Source: Sandaracinobacteroides hominis (GTDB lineage: Bacteria > Pseudomonadota > Alphaproteobacteria > Sphingomonadales > Sphingomonadaceae). From it: 64,000 nucleotides of DNA. The notes under the pieces were generated by a model. The model worked only from the letters and a program-made list of their open reading frames with translations. It was not told where the DNA came from and ran no database searches. Shown here one piece after another: positions 8,599 through 16,825 of this stretch. The stretch's first letter is position 1. Each line of letters starts with the position of its first letter. The DNA lies in NCBI RefSeq assembly GCF_016464365.1, contig NZ_JADCUC010000006.1, forward strand, positions 1 to 64,000. The letters are read 5' to 3'. The position numbers were made by a program, and so were the translations under genes.

Positions 8599-8638
8599 TC
8601 GCGGTGGCGGTGGGCCGGTCATCAGACACGCCTGAACT

Positions 8639-9427
8639 TCAGTGATGCTGTTTGCCTTTGTCCAAGAACTCATCGAATGACGCGTAGCAGCGATGTCCCT
8701 CCGCATTCCGCATCCGGCCCAGCCGGGTGCGCGTAATTCTTTGCTGAAGGTAGGCGCAGACGCTGCCGAACCGATCATCCGGGATGAGTTCGAGCTTCGA
8801 GCCAAACTCTTTCGTGATGTTTGCATAGATCGCCGCGGGCCGAAATTTTTCGGTACGATGCGGAGCCCACGAGGCGAATTCATTATACTGCTTCGCGAGA
8901 TACTTCGTGTACCGTACCATATCGCGATCAGCACCGATGGTCCCTGCAAGGGGGGGCATCGTGACACGGGACCGCGGCTGACGAATGCTGACATTGGAGC
9001 CAGCGCCGACAATGACCACGGTGCCCTTGTTGTCGGGGATTGTGATGCGGTCCATCGCATCAAGAAGGCGCTTTGCTGAAAACCTGTCCGCTGTCCTCTC
9101 TGGACGGCCAGCCAACTGCTCGTGCTCCTGCTTCATCGCGAGGAGCTTGGCCACGGAGAATTCAATCGTGTCTGAGTCGATCAGCTTGTGATGACGACGA
9201 CATAGCAGGATGAGGTTCTCGTAGCCGTGCCGCTCCACATCGGTTTGGTCGGGATCATAGCGTTCACCACCTGCTTTGCTGGCGCGAATATGGCAGATTT
9301 CGCCCATGTTGATGCCGGCCATCCCTGGGCTGTCTTCGATGATGAGCGCAGTACAGCCGGAAAAGGCACAGCGATTGCCCGACATGGCGTAGAGGCGTTG
9401 AATGGCCCGGATCGAAGGCTTCGGCAT
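8639..9427 (-). CDS. HNH endonuclease domain protein (third gene of AAA+/subtilase operon)
   Basis: 262 residues. The N-terminal HNH nuclease has zinc-ligand pairs C20/C25, GEICHIRA (H46) and NLILLCRRHHKLID (N71, C76, H79/H80). The C-terminal 150 residues show no family I recognise and could be a target or partner domain. It lies 16 bases downstream of the subtilase stop on the same strand, so it reads as the last gene of the AAA+ - subtilase - HNH operon. It could be the nuclease effector of that module. Confidence 0.78.
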   Translation of the reverse strand: MPKPSIRAIQRLYAMSGNRCAFSGCTALIIEDSPGMAGINMGEICHIRASKAGGERYDPDQTDVERHGYENLILLCRRHHKLIDSDTIEFSVAKLLAMKQEHEQLAGRPERTADRFSAKRLLDAMDRITIPDNKGTVVIVGAGSNVSIRQPRSRVTMPPLAGTIGADRDMVRYTKYLAKQYNEFASWAPHRTEKFRPAAIYANITKEFGSKLELIPDDRFGSVCAYLQQRITRTRLGRMRNAEGHRCYASFDEFLDKGKQHH

Positions 9428-9443
9428 TGGCCTTGCTCGCTAT

Positions 9444-11945
9444 TCAGATCTCGATGGGGACCTCGACCAGCACGGGGACCAACGCGGAAATTGGCGTGTG
9501 TAGGTCGACTTCAACGCCCGGCGTCTCAAGGCTGATCACAAGCGCGTAGCGCGCCTCTTGGTCATATCTTCCGAGCGATTTGCGCTCTCGCCACCATCCC
9601 GAGATCGGATGGACATATAGAGCATTGCGGGCGGCAAGTTCGACAGCAGGCCCCTCCCAGATGTCGACATGCAGCGAACCCGACGAGATCTGCTTTTCGC
9701 CAAATAGCCAGCCGTCGTTCGTTTCATTGACCGCGCGCGGAGCGTCTTTGTCGTATCCTTCGGCATTGTTGCGGCGATTGAAGTTCCCAATCGTCTCACG
9801 TGAGCGCTTGAGATCGAAACGTAGGCCGAAGGACTGGTAGCGTGCCGGGTCCAGATTGGTGGCAAAGCTGGGGTTAGGTTCCACGAAATAGGAGAGGGCA
9901 ACTTTTAATCTCACCCGAGTGTTGTCGAGCGCCTCAAGCACATCCTGGGGCCAGGGGAGCTGATAGATATGCGACTCGTTGAATCGCAAGCTGCTGCCTT
10001 CCATGCGGAACGGACGTATCGTGTTTTGTGCGACCAGGGCGAGATCATCGATGGCCGACGCCATCGCACGCCCCAGATCGGGGATGCCGTAACCGAACCG
10101 CCTGAGGCAGTCGGCCTTTTCTCGCTTTGTCGCGCACTGCGCGACGAGTTGATCCATGTGCCCGGTCCAACGGGCACTATGCACCATCAGCGCACGGATC
10201 GTTTCCGGCCAGTAATGCGGGTAGGCCGCAGTCAGCTGAGCTGCCATTCGGGCCGCCTGAGCGGTTGCGGCACTTGTCGCCCAAAATGCGTCCAGCGGCT
10301 TCTGGGCGACGAGGCGAGAGGCCGTAAGGAGGGAAAGGGAATCGAGTCCCGCTACCGCTTCCGCACCGCACGGGCTGAGCGCCCTGTTCCCGGCCTCGAA
10401 GACGAGTTCGGGTTTGAACGGAGATTGGCTGGTGTCCCAGAGGAAGGATGTCCGGCTGTAAGGACTGACGGCACCAACAGGTGCCATCGTGGTCCAACCG
10501 TCGTAGCCTGCCTCGCCGATCCCGGTCTTGTCCGTATATCCGCCGATCGTGAGGGCATTCCACGCCTGGGACGGGTCTTCTGCCGGGAAAGCATCAGCAT
10601 CTGCGATTTCGGCGGCAATGGAATTGTCGGGAATATTACCAGCAGAGAGCAGTATCAGCCGCCGAGGCGACGGATTTTCGTCATCGTCCGACTCCGCTCC
10701 GGCCGCCGCCTGGTCGATGGCCGCGCTCCACGCCGTCGCGTCTGATCCGCTGCGCCCCTCGTTGGTGACCGCCATGCAGAAAACACGGTCACGATCAGGG
10801 TTGTTGATCTCCGCGAGCAGAATGGCGCTCTGGGTGATCGGCCCATAGGAATGGGGATCATTGTCCGGCACACCGGGAGGGGGCAGAATCTTGACTGATT
10901 CCAGACGGTGGGTGAGCTCGATTGGCTGATCGCTCGTGAGCGGACCTACAAAATCCCCATGCAAGGCAAGACCCGCCATGCCGGTCCCATGGCCAGCGCC
11001 GTGTTCGTGATCGTCCCCGCCCCAGGCCGTGTCGATCGCCATCAGATCTTCTGGCGACAGAGCGGGTTCTATCAGGGGATGTGCCCGATTGACCCCTGTG
11101 TCGAGCAGGCAGACCGCCGGCGCGTCATTGCCGGGCCAGGTTACACGCTCTGCGAGATCATCGATAAATGCCGGAACGTCGTCCTTCAGGTCTCGGGTAA
11201 ACACCAGCGGGCTGTCGCTCGCGCGACGCAGCTCCGAAATGCCTGCGGTTGCGAACAGCAACATCTCGATTGATGCGCGCCGTCCGTATGCCGGGATCAC
11301 CGTCGTCTCCGGAAAACGCAGAAAGGTGTCGGGGTTGCCGACATGCAGCCCCAAAACCGCGGCGCTGCCCAGAACTCTGTCGATGCGATCGTTGAAGCAC
11401 CAGAGCGCCCACCACATCTGCGCTTGGGGGTCTTCCGGCAATGCCTCGGGAACGTCGCGCCAGAAACTTTGCAGGCGTGCCGCGCGAATGTGCTCGATAG
11501 GTTCGACCCGGGTCTTCTTGGGCGGCGATCCCTTTTCGCTCAGTTCCCCGTTTGTGTAGTCCTCAAAGACTTGGGAAAAGGCATCGCGCATGTCATCCGG
11601 GACAAACAGGGCAATGCGGCGTACTCCGTTCTCGTCGATGATTTCGGCCGCTTGCCGTGTGCCTTCCCTTTGCCGTTCAAGGTTGGTGGCGGCTGTGCCG
11701 CGATTGAGTTCAACCTCAATGAAAACGCCGCCAGCAGGCTCAAGGTCCACTGGCTGTTCGGGCAGGCCACGCTGTCCGGCCTCAGCTTCCGCAAAGGCAT
11801 TGCCAATTTCCGCGATGAGGCGGAGACCGTGATCCGCACGCACTCTGTTTAGCGCGCGCTGCCGTGCGTTACTGCCTGGCGACTTGAAGGTACGTCGCTG
11901 GGCAAGCGGTGTGATATCGATGTGCGGTCGGTTGTGTTCGCTCAC
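9444..11945 (-). CDS. S8-family (subtilisin-like) serine protease, AAA+-partnered
   Basis: 833 residues. The subtilase core occupies about 270-580 with a complete catalytic set: Asp282 (CLLDTGV), His319 (GHGTGMAGLA), oxyanion Asn437 (LLSAGN) and Ser558 (WATSAATAQAARMAA). About 265 residues precede the core and about 250 beta-rich residues follow. No signal peptide is present, so it probably acts in the cytoplasm. It starts 5 bases after the stop of the AAA+ ATPase gene. AAA+/subtilase gene pairs recur in bacterial accessory loci and are thought to act in defence, with the ATPase delivering or gating the protease. That role is inference here. Confidence 0.85.
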   Translation of the reverse strand: MSEHNRPHIDITPLAQRRTFKSPGSNARQRALNRVRADHGLRLIAEIGNAFAEAEAGQRGLPEQPVDLEPAGGVFIEVELNRGTAATNLERQREGTRQAAEIIDENGVRRIALFVPDDMRDAFSQVFEDYTNGELSEKGSPPKKTRVEPIEHIRAARLQSFWRDVPEALPEDPQAQMWWALWCFNDRIDRVLGSAAVLGLHVGNPDTFLRFPETTVIPAYGRRASIEMLLFATAGISELRRASDSPLVFTRDLKDDVPAFIDDLAERVTWPGNDAPAVCLLDTGVNRAHPLIEPALSPEDLMAIDTAWGGDDHEHGAGHGTGMAGLALHGDFVGPLTSDQPIELTHRLESVKILPPPGVPDNDPHSYGPITQSAILLAEINNPDRDRVFCMAVTNEGRSGSDATAWSAAIDQAAAGAESDDDENPSPRRLILLSAGNIPDNSIAAEIADADAFPAEDPSQAWNALTIGGYTDKTGIGEAGYDGWTTMAPVGAVSPYSRTSFLWDTSQSPFKPELVFEAGNRALSPCGAEAVAGLDSLSLLTASRLVAQKPLDAFWATSAATAQAARMAAQLTAAYPHYWPETIRALMVHSARWTGHMDQLVAQCATKREKADCLRRFGYGIPDLGRAMASAIDDLALVAQNTIRPFRMEGSSLRFNESHIYQLPWPQDVLEALDNTRVRLKVALSYFVEPNPSFATNLDPARYQSFGLRFDLKRSRETIGNFNRRNNAEGYDKDAPRAVNETNDGWLFGEKQISSGSLHVDIWEGPAVELAARNALYVHPISGWWRERKSLGRYDQEARYALVISLETPGVEVDLHTPISALVPVLVEVPIEI

Positions 11946-11950
11946 AGGAA

Positions 11951-12946
11951 TCAGAGCTTCGCCGCAAACGCCGTTCGCATGGCCTGGCGCTCAGTGAGCT
12001 TGGCGACGACCTCCTGGGTGGTCGTCTGCTTCCTCTGCTCGAGGATCGCGGTCTTGACGACTTCATCCGCTGCGCGTGCGACTTCGGCCTGGCTAAGCCC
12101 GCGCGCCGCCTCCTCGATCGCGGCCCACCCTGCGCGCTGGAACTTGAGGGGTTTGAGGTTGGCCTTGATCACCGCGCGAATCTGCGCTGCGGTCGGCATC
12201 TCAAATTCGAGCACGTCGTCGAACCTGCGGAGGAGCGCCCGGTCCAGCAGCTCCGGATGATTGGTGGCTGCGATGATCGGGCTGTCCGTCGAGGTCTTCT
12301 CTTCCATGAACTGGAGGAAGCTGTTGAGGACACGACGCATTTCAGCGACGTCGTTGGTCGCGGTGCGATGACCGCCGACAGCGTCGAATTCATCGAACAA
12401 ATAGACCCCGCGCCGACGCCGGGTCTCATCGAAAACCAGACGCAGTTTTGCTGCGGTCTCACCCATATAACGGGTGATCAGTGTTTCAAGTCGAATGATA
12501 AAGAGCGGAAGCTTCAGCTCACCTGCGATCGCCTCTGCCGTCATGGTCTTGCCGGATCCCGGGGGGCCGACGAACAGCAGGCTTCTTGACGGAACCTTGC
12601 CATGTTCGCGCAGCCAATCGCGTTTGCGCTGCTGCAACAGCATCCCATTGAGCCGCTCGGACACCGACGCGCTCAGAACAACGTCCTGAAGATCAACCAC
12701 AGGATCGCGATAGTCGAGCAGTCCTTCGAGATCGCCGCGCGGGGCAGCAAAAGACACGGGAATTGATGCCTTGACCCCGCCCGCGCCGCGGGCGGCATCG
12801 ACTGCGGAACGAAGTTCATTCGCAGTGTCACGGTGCCCTTGACGGGCTTCCGATGCGGCAACTTGCAAGGCAATAGAATAGAACTGCGCGTCGTCACCTT
12901 CCGCGCGACTGCGTAACATCGCCAGTATTTGCTTGGCGTTTGACAT
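11951..12946 (-). CDS. AAA+ ATPase partnered with the subtilase
   Basis: 331 residues. A helical N-terminal segment is followed by a single classic AAA+ module: Walker A GPPGSGKT (127-134), Walker B LFDEFD (183-188), sensor 1 AATNHPELLDRA (about 226) and arginine-finger region ALLRRFD. It resembles ATP-dependent remodellers of the FtsH/spastin/26S class and lacks any membrane segment. As first gene of the operon it could unfold or recognise substrates for the protease. No transcription signal can be fixed in the 120-base gap upstream. Confidence 0.87.
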   Translation of the reverse strand: MSNAKQILAMLRSRAEGDDAQFYSIALQVAASEARQGHRDTANELRSAVDAARGAGGVKASIPVSFAAPRGDLEGLLDYRDPVVDLQDVVLSASVSERLNGMLLQQRKRDWLREHGKVPSRSLLFVGPPGSGKTMTAEAIAGELKLPLFIIRLETLITRYMGETAAKLRLVFDETRRRRGVYLFDEFDAVGGHRTATNDVAEMRRVLNSFLQFMEEKTSTDSPIIAATNHPELLDRALLRRFDDVLEFEMPTAAQIRAVIKANLKPLKFQRAGWAAIEEAARGLSQAEVARAADEVVKTAILEQRKQTTTQEVVAKLTERQAMRTAFAAKL

Positions 12947-13065
12947 CTATTCTACTTTCCATCCCCTCGCGTCGCAAACCTGTGACGCGAACAGCGATAC
13001 GTTATGCTTCCTAAAAATTGAAGCGCGATTGTTGTCCCGGGGCCATCCGACCGCCTGGGCTGGGC

Positions 13066-13548
13066 TCATGCCGCAGCATTTCGAACGCCCGTCGCCGGTG
13101 TCTGTCTCTTGCCGGTCGGCGTGAGGCGGCCGCCAACACCCTCCCGCGGGGCGAGGCTGCGCAGGTTGCGGAGGGTTTCCAATTCCTCTGGATGGCGGTC
13201 CAGAATCTCGATCAAGCCTACTGCGGCTTCGCTGGGCGGTGTGGCCCCGCTTTCATACTTCTGGAATGCGCGCCGTCCGCCACCGATAATCCGGCCTGCC
13301 TCTTCCTGGGTGAGGCCGAGCTTCTTGCGAACAGCCTTGACGCGCGCCGCGTAAGCCGTTCGCAGTTCGAGATGGGCCTGATCCAGAGCCTGCAGCTCCG
13401 CCCCTGAATGGATGGAATCACTATCGTCCTCGGGATACCAGCCCGGCACCTCGACTTCGCGCGACATCGACCCAACGCTGACCGTCTGCAAACGAGCGTC
13501 GCGGCGGAGGACCTGGCCGGTCTCGGGATGAATCCGTGGCTGCGTCAC
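13066..13548 (-). CDS. MqsA-family type II antitoxin (HTH Xre)
   Basis: 160 residues. The C-terminal Xre HTH (TQEEAGRIIGGGRRAFQKYESG) is in the form typical of MqsA/YgiT antitoxins. The N-terminal half (GSMSREVEVPGWYPEDDSDSIHSG) matches members lacking the zinc-ligand cysteines. The GTG start at 13548 has AGAAGGA nearby and fits family starts better than the ATG at 13611. The upstream toxin gene is missing except for a 20-codon tail. Confidence 0.8.
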   Translation of the reverse strand: MTQPRIHPETGQVLRRDARLQTVSVGSMSREVEVPGWYPEDDSDSIHSGAELQALDQAHLELRTAYAARVKAVRKKLGLTQEEAGRIIGGGRRAFQKYESGATPPSEAAVGLIEILDRHPEELETLRNLRSLAPREGVGGRLTPTGKRQTPATGVRNAAA

Positions 13549-13550
13549 CT

Positions 13551-13613
13551 TCAATCCTTCTCGAACAATGTCAGCACGACATCGATCAGGGTCTTCCCAT
13601 TCGCAATACACCT
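13551..13613 (-). pseudogene. C-terminal remnant of a toxin gene upstream of mqsA
   Basis: A frame ending with TGA two bases before the mqsA GTG encodes a tail including NGKTLIDVVLTLFEKD. Upstream it meets a stop after 20 codons, and the integrase gene begins four bases later. The spacing and position are those of a partner toxin's 3' end, so the rest appears to have been lost when the integrase module was joined here. Confidence 0.4.
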
Positions 13614-13619
13614 TTAAGG

Positions 13620-14900
13620 TTAATTTTCAACAGCGGCATGCGATCTGACCGGCCGCAATGCTTCAGCGCCCTCGGCCAGCAGTCGGGCGATTTCGTCCGA
13701 CGTCTTGCGAACCGCCAGCTTCAGCGCCTCATCAATATGGATGTAGTCCTGGGTGACGTTCTGCGAAGCATGCCCAAGCATGGCCCGTATCGTCAGTTCC
13801 GTGAATCCGAGCTCGCCCGCAATGCTGCCGAAAGTGTGGCGAAGGGTATGAAGTGTTGCGCCCTCAATTCCCGCCCACTGGCAAACTCTCCGAAAACAGG
13901 CTGGTGCAGCCTGGTATGCGCCAGCGCCCGTCATTGACGGGAACACGTAGGGGTTACCAACAATCTCGGGTTGAGCGAGAACGACCTTCAGTGCTTCTGG
14001 GCCGATCGAGCGGACCTGAGCATCGGTTTTGGTATCCGGGAAGGAGACAAACCCGCCCTCCGCATGCACCCAGGCGCGCTTCATCGACTGCGCCTCTTCC
14101 CGTCTGTATCCTGTCAGCGCAAGTGTCCGTACCACCGCAAGTGCTGTCGGATTTTCGCCATTACGTTCGGCATAGGCGATGGCTTTACCGAACGCGACGA
14201 GTTCGGCAGTGCTGAGCCGTCTCGTTTTCTTGTTGATTGCGAGTTTCTTGGCTCCTCTAGTTGGGTGCTCCGCAATCAGCCCCTTGTGCTTGGCATGACC
14301 CAAAATGGCTTGCAGCGACCCGAGGCACCGCGACGCGACGCCAGGTCCGCCAGCGGGCCGCCCACCACGGCCGTTACCCCTAGCCTTGGCGGTTTTACCG
14401 TCTCGGACATCAGCCTGCATCTGCTCGACATCCGCAATTGTCAGCCTTTTCGCCATGCGATGGCCTAGAATCGGTTTTATGTGCGTGTTGATCCTGCTCT
14501 CGTCCATCGCGAGCGAGGAGGCCTTGATTGGACGGTTCTTGCGGCCAAGAATGTTGCCGGCGCGGGCTTCAACCAGATACCAGTCGCAGATCTCGGCGAC
14601 GGTCATGCCACTACGGGCCTGGTGAATTGCCTCTGCTGGATCCTGACCACCAGCAACTTCGCCAAGCTTGATCTTCGCCAGATCCCGAGCCTGCTCCGTC
14701 GTTATGACGCCATAACGGCCAAGATTGATGCGCCGCTTGATCCCTTCGATGTTGCGGTACTGAACGATGAAGGTCTTGAGCCCCGATGGCAGCGCCCGCA
14801 AGCCGAAGCCCCGGATCTCGCTGTCCCACAGGACTGCCTGTTTATCTTTAGGCGGCGCGAATGCATCCACATTGCGCTTGTTCAACTTCGCTGTCGGCAT
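13620..14900 (-). CDS. P4-type tyrosine integrase
   Basis: 426 residues. The N-terminal DUF4102-like arm-binding domain (WDSEIRGFGLRALPSGLKTF) is followed by a SAM-like core-binding domain and a catalytic domain with Arg in LTGYRREEA, the HxxR box in LHTLRHTFG, and the tyrosine in VTQDYIHI. The start at 14900 has GGAGGG upstream; an open extension to 14999 lacks one. It points away from the tRNA-Gly fragment 181 bases upstream. This is the standard layout for an island integrase beside its attachment site. Confidence 0.93.
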   Translation of the reverse strand: MPTAKLNKRNVDAFAPPKDKQAVLWDSEIRGFGLRALPSGLKTFIVQYRNIEGIKRRINLGRYGVITTEQARDLAKIKLGEVAGGQDPAEAIHQARSGMTVAEICDWYLVEARAGNILGRKNRPIKASSLAMDESRINTHIKPILGHRMAKRLTIADVEQMQADVRDGKTAKARGNGRGGRPAGGPGVASRCLGSLQAILGHAKHKGLIAEHPTRGAKKLAINKKTRRLSTAELVAFGKAIAYAERNGENPTALAVVRTLALTGYRREEAQSMKRAWVHAEGGFVSFPDTKTDAQVRSIGPEALKVVLAQPEIVGNPYVFPSMTGAGAYQAAPACFRRVCQWAGIEGATLHTLRHTFGSIAGELGFTELTIRAMLGHASQNVTQDYIHIDEALKLAVRKTSDEIARLLAEGAEALRPVRSHAAVEN

Positions 14901-14917
14901 ATTTGACCCTCCATTTG

Positions 14918-15000
14918 GAGACAAAGATTCCAGAGGGGTGCTTTGTCTCCATTTTGTCTCCAGATTTAAGCGTTTCGAGGGTATTATGGGCGGAGACAAT
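14918..15000. promoter_or_regulatory. Four GGAGACAAW repeats in front of the integrase
   Basis: GGAGACAAA at 14918-14926, its reverse complement TTTGTCTCC at 14942-14950 and 14953-14961, and GGAGACAAT at 14992-15000. The cluster lies between the integrase start and the att site. It fits arm-type integrase or excisionase sites, or an autoregulatory operator. Confidence 0.5.
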
Positions 15001-15080
15001 CGTAAAGGGGAACATCATAAATATCTGATTTAGCGTAGATAATCGTACTTAGGAAAGTTTGGGAAAAGTGGCCGAAATAT

Positions 15081-15126
15081 TTTGCCAAGGTTGAAGTCGA
15101 GGGTTCGAATCCCTTCGCCCGCTCCA
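15081..15126 (+). other. Attachment site: 3' part of tRNA-Gly(GCC)
   Basis: The sequence reads as the anticodon loop TTTGCCAA, variable region, T-arm GAGGGTTCGAATCCCTT, acceptor strand CGCCCGC, discriminator T and CCA of an alphaproteobacterial tRNA-Gly(GCC). The bases before 15081 do not form a tRNA 5' half, so it is a truncated copy. An element inserted at a tRNA 3' end leaves such a copy at its distal end, which places the island to the left (integrase side) and the pre-existing DNA to the right. The intact tRNA is outside the window. Confidence 0.85.
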
Positions 15127-15352
15127 ATTTTTCCGAATATTCGCAGATAGTTGCTGATCATATCGGGAAGTTGGCGCTGCTTACAGTCGACAAAACATTC
15201 TAATTGTAAGCGCCTTGTAAGCAATTGACCCTGACGGCTCTTTCGCCGCCTCCTCGCCTTGAGCACCTGGTCGACAGAATTGATGATCAGTTGAGCGGAC
15301 TAGGCAGCCTTTGCGCCAAACGCGGGCTGCCTATGCATGCCGGGCAAGGCGG

Positions 15353-15452
15353 CACCCAGCGATACGTCCACATTGCTCATGCGCTGGTGCTGACGGCCGA
15401 CCAGCCTGCGGAGAAAATGAGGAAGCTGATGGGATATGAATTCGCTCAATAA
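15353..15452 (+). pseudogene. Tyrosine recombinase C-terminal remnant
   Basis: About 32 codons encoding TQRYVHIAHALVLTADQPAE...MRKLMG and ending in TAA. The TQRYVHI block resembles the catalytic-tyrosine strand and C-terminal helix of phage-type integrases. No other integrase motifs are upstream, so it is a fragment, consistent with repeated use of this att region. The remainder of 15127-15581 shows no other gene. Confidence 0.4.
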
Positions 15453-15581
15453 TTCAGGGTAAGCCCATAATAAATGGTTAGCATGTATAAATCGGCAGTG
15501 ATCTTGCCGATTGTCTATTGTTAGCATCGCTGTCTTGCCGCAACGTCATGCTGGGTCTTTGTCGCGTTCAGGTGCTGTGTG

Positions 15582-16490
15582 ATGTCTGTTCAATTGCGCC
15601 AGATCGAATTTGTTATCGCTGCATCCGAATATGGAAGCCTGCGAAAGGCAGCGGCGGCTCTTGGGGTCCAGGAATCTGCTATTAGTCGGCAGATTCGAGA
15701 ACTTGAATATGAGCTTGATAGTGCGTTGTTCGTTCGCAACTCGTCTGGCGTCCGGCTCACTGCTGCTGGTCGGGATTTTGTCGATCGGTCGCGTAAAATC
15801 ATATCTCAGATTGGGTTGGCCAAGGCAGCAATCAAGCAACGCAGTGATGGCGAACAGGGCGATCTGCGGATCGGAATTTTCTCATCGCTTGCGTCAGGGT
15901 TTTTGCCCGAGTTGTTCAACACATACTGCCGTCAATACGAACATGTTCGGCTAACTTTCATCGAGTGCAATCCGTCGGAGCACGTGGCCGCCATTCGCAA
16001 AAGCAATACAGATATCGCTTTCCTTACTGGAAATGCAGGATGGGCAGGCTGCGTTCATCAGCAATTCTGGAATGAGCGCATTTACGCCGTGCTGCCGGCA
16101 ATTCATCCGTTGGCTTCGCAGGAGCAAATCGACATAAATGATTTAGCGGGAGACCGCTTTATCGTGAGTGAATCGCCGCCAGGCCAAGAAATACACGACT
16201 ATCTCATTAAGCGCCTTGCTGATTTGGGGTATCATCCAGATATCAAGCAACAAAGCGTTGGTCGAGACAATTTGCTTCATCTGGTGGCGCTCGGAATCGG
16301 GATCACGCTGACAAGCCAGGCGACTATCGCGGCCGCATTTCCCGGCATTGCCTATGTCCCTATTGCTCACGAAATTCTCCCATTCAGCGCGGTGTGGCTG
16401 GAAAACAACGAGAATCCCGCGCTTCAACGCCTGCTGGATATGGCCCGTTCGCAAATCACGCCTCAGGTGGCCATCAGGACCGCCCCCTGA
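15582..16490 (+). CDS. LysR-family transcriptional regulator
   Basis: 302 residues. The N-terminal winged HTH is QLRQIEFVIAASEYGSLRKAAAALGVQESAISRQ (split motif), then a LysR substrate-binding domain beginning LRIGIFSSLASGFLP. The ATG at 15582 is preferred over the adjacent GTG. The lower GC than neighbouring genes suggests a separate origin. No divergent target operon is evident, so the ligand cannot be inferred. Confidence 0.88.
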   Translation: MSVQLRQIEFVIAASEYGSLRKAAAALGVQESAISRQIRELEYELDSALFVRNSSGVRLTAAGRDFVDRSRKIISQIGLAKAAIKQRSDGEQGDLRIGIFSSLASGFLPELFNTYCRQYEHVRLTFIECNPSEHVAAIRKSNTDIAFLTGNAGWAGCVHQQFWNERIYAVLPAIHPLASQEQIDINDLAGDRFIVSESPPGQEIHDYLIKRLADLGYHPDIKQQSVGRDNLLHLVALGIGITLTSQATIAAAFPGIAYVPIAHEILPFSAVWLENNENPALQRLLDMARSQITPQVAIRTAP

Positions 16491-16573
16491 CAAATGTACC
16501 CTGCTCCTCTTTCATGCGCATCAACAACCGCGCGCTCTAATCGCCTCAGCATGAAATCATGGGGTCAACACGA

Positions 16574-16825
16574 TCAGGCCAAACCGCCCACAAACCCACT
16601 CGTCTGGTGCGGCCGTGGCAGGGCCATGCGCATAAGCCCGCGACATCCCCGGGCGCGACAGCGGGAACGGGCTCCCACCTCGCGGAGATAGAGCTGCCGG
16701 TGCAGCGGGTGCGCCTGAAGCCTGGCGATCTCGATGTAGCGCAGATGCCCACAGCGAAGGCATGTCATTTCCAGTCGATCGCATGGATCGAGGTCCAGTA
16801 CCTGGAGGGTGTCGGCCCAACTCAT
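16574..16825 (-). CDS. Small zinc-ribbon protein coupled to the Y-family polymerase
   Basis: 83 residues with a CLRCGHLR pair and a later CRARGCRG pair, together a likely four-cysteine zinc site. Its ATG overlaps the polymerase stop (ATGA, 16822-16825), so it is co-translated with it. The function is unknown; coupling implies an accessory role in the same SOS response. Confidence 0.6.
   Translation of the reverse strand: MSWADTLQVLDLDPCDRLEMTCLRCGHLRYIEIARLQAHPLHRQLYLREVGARSRCRARGCRGLMRMALPRPHQTSGFVGGLA

Noticed and set aside
15030-15266. Minus-strand ORF containing GEGIRTLD
   Set aside because: This peptide is the well-known false translation of a tRNA 3' end; the DNA is the att site.
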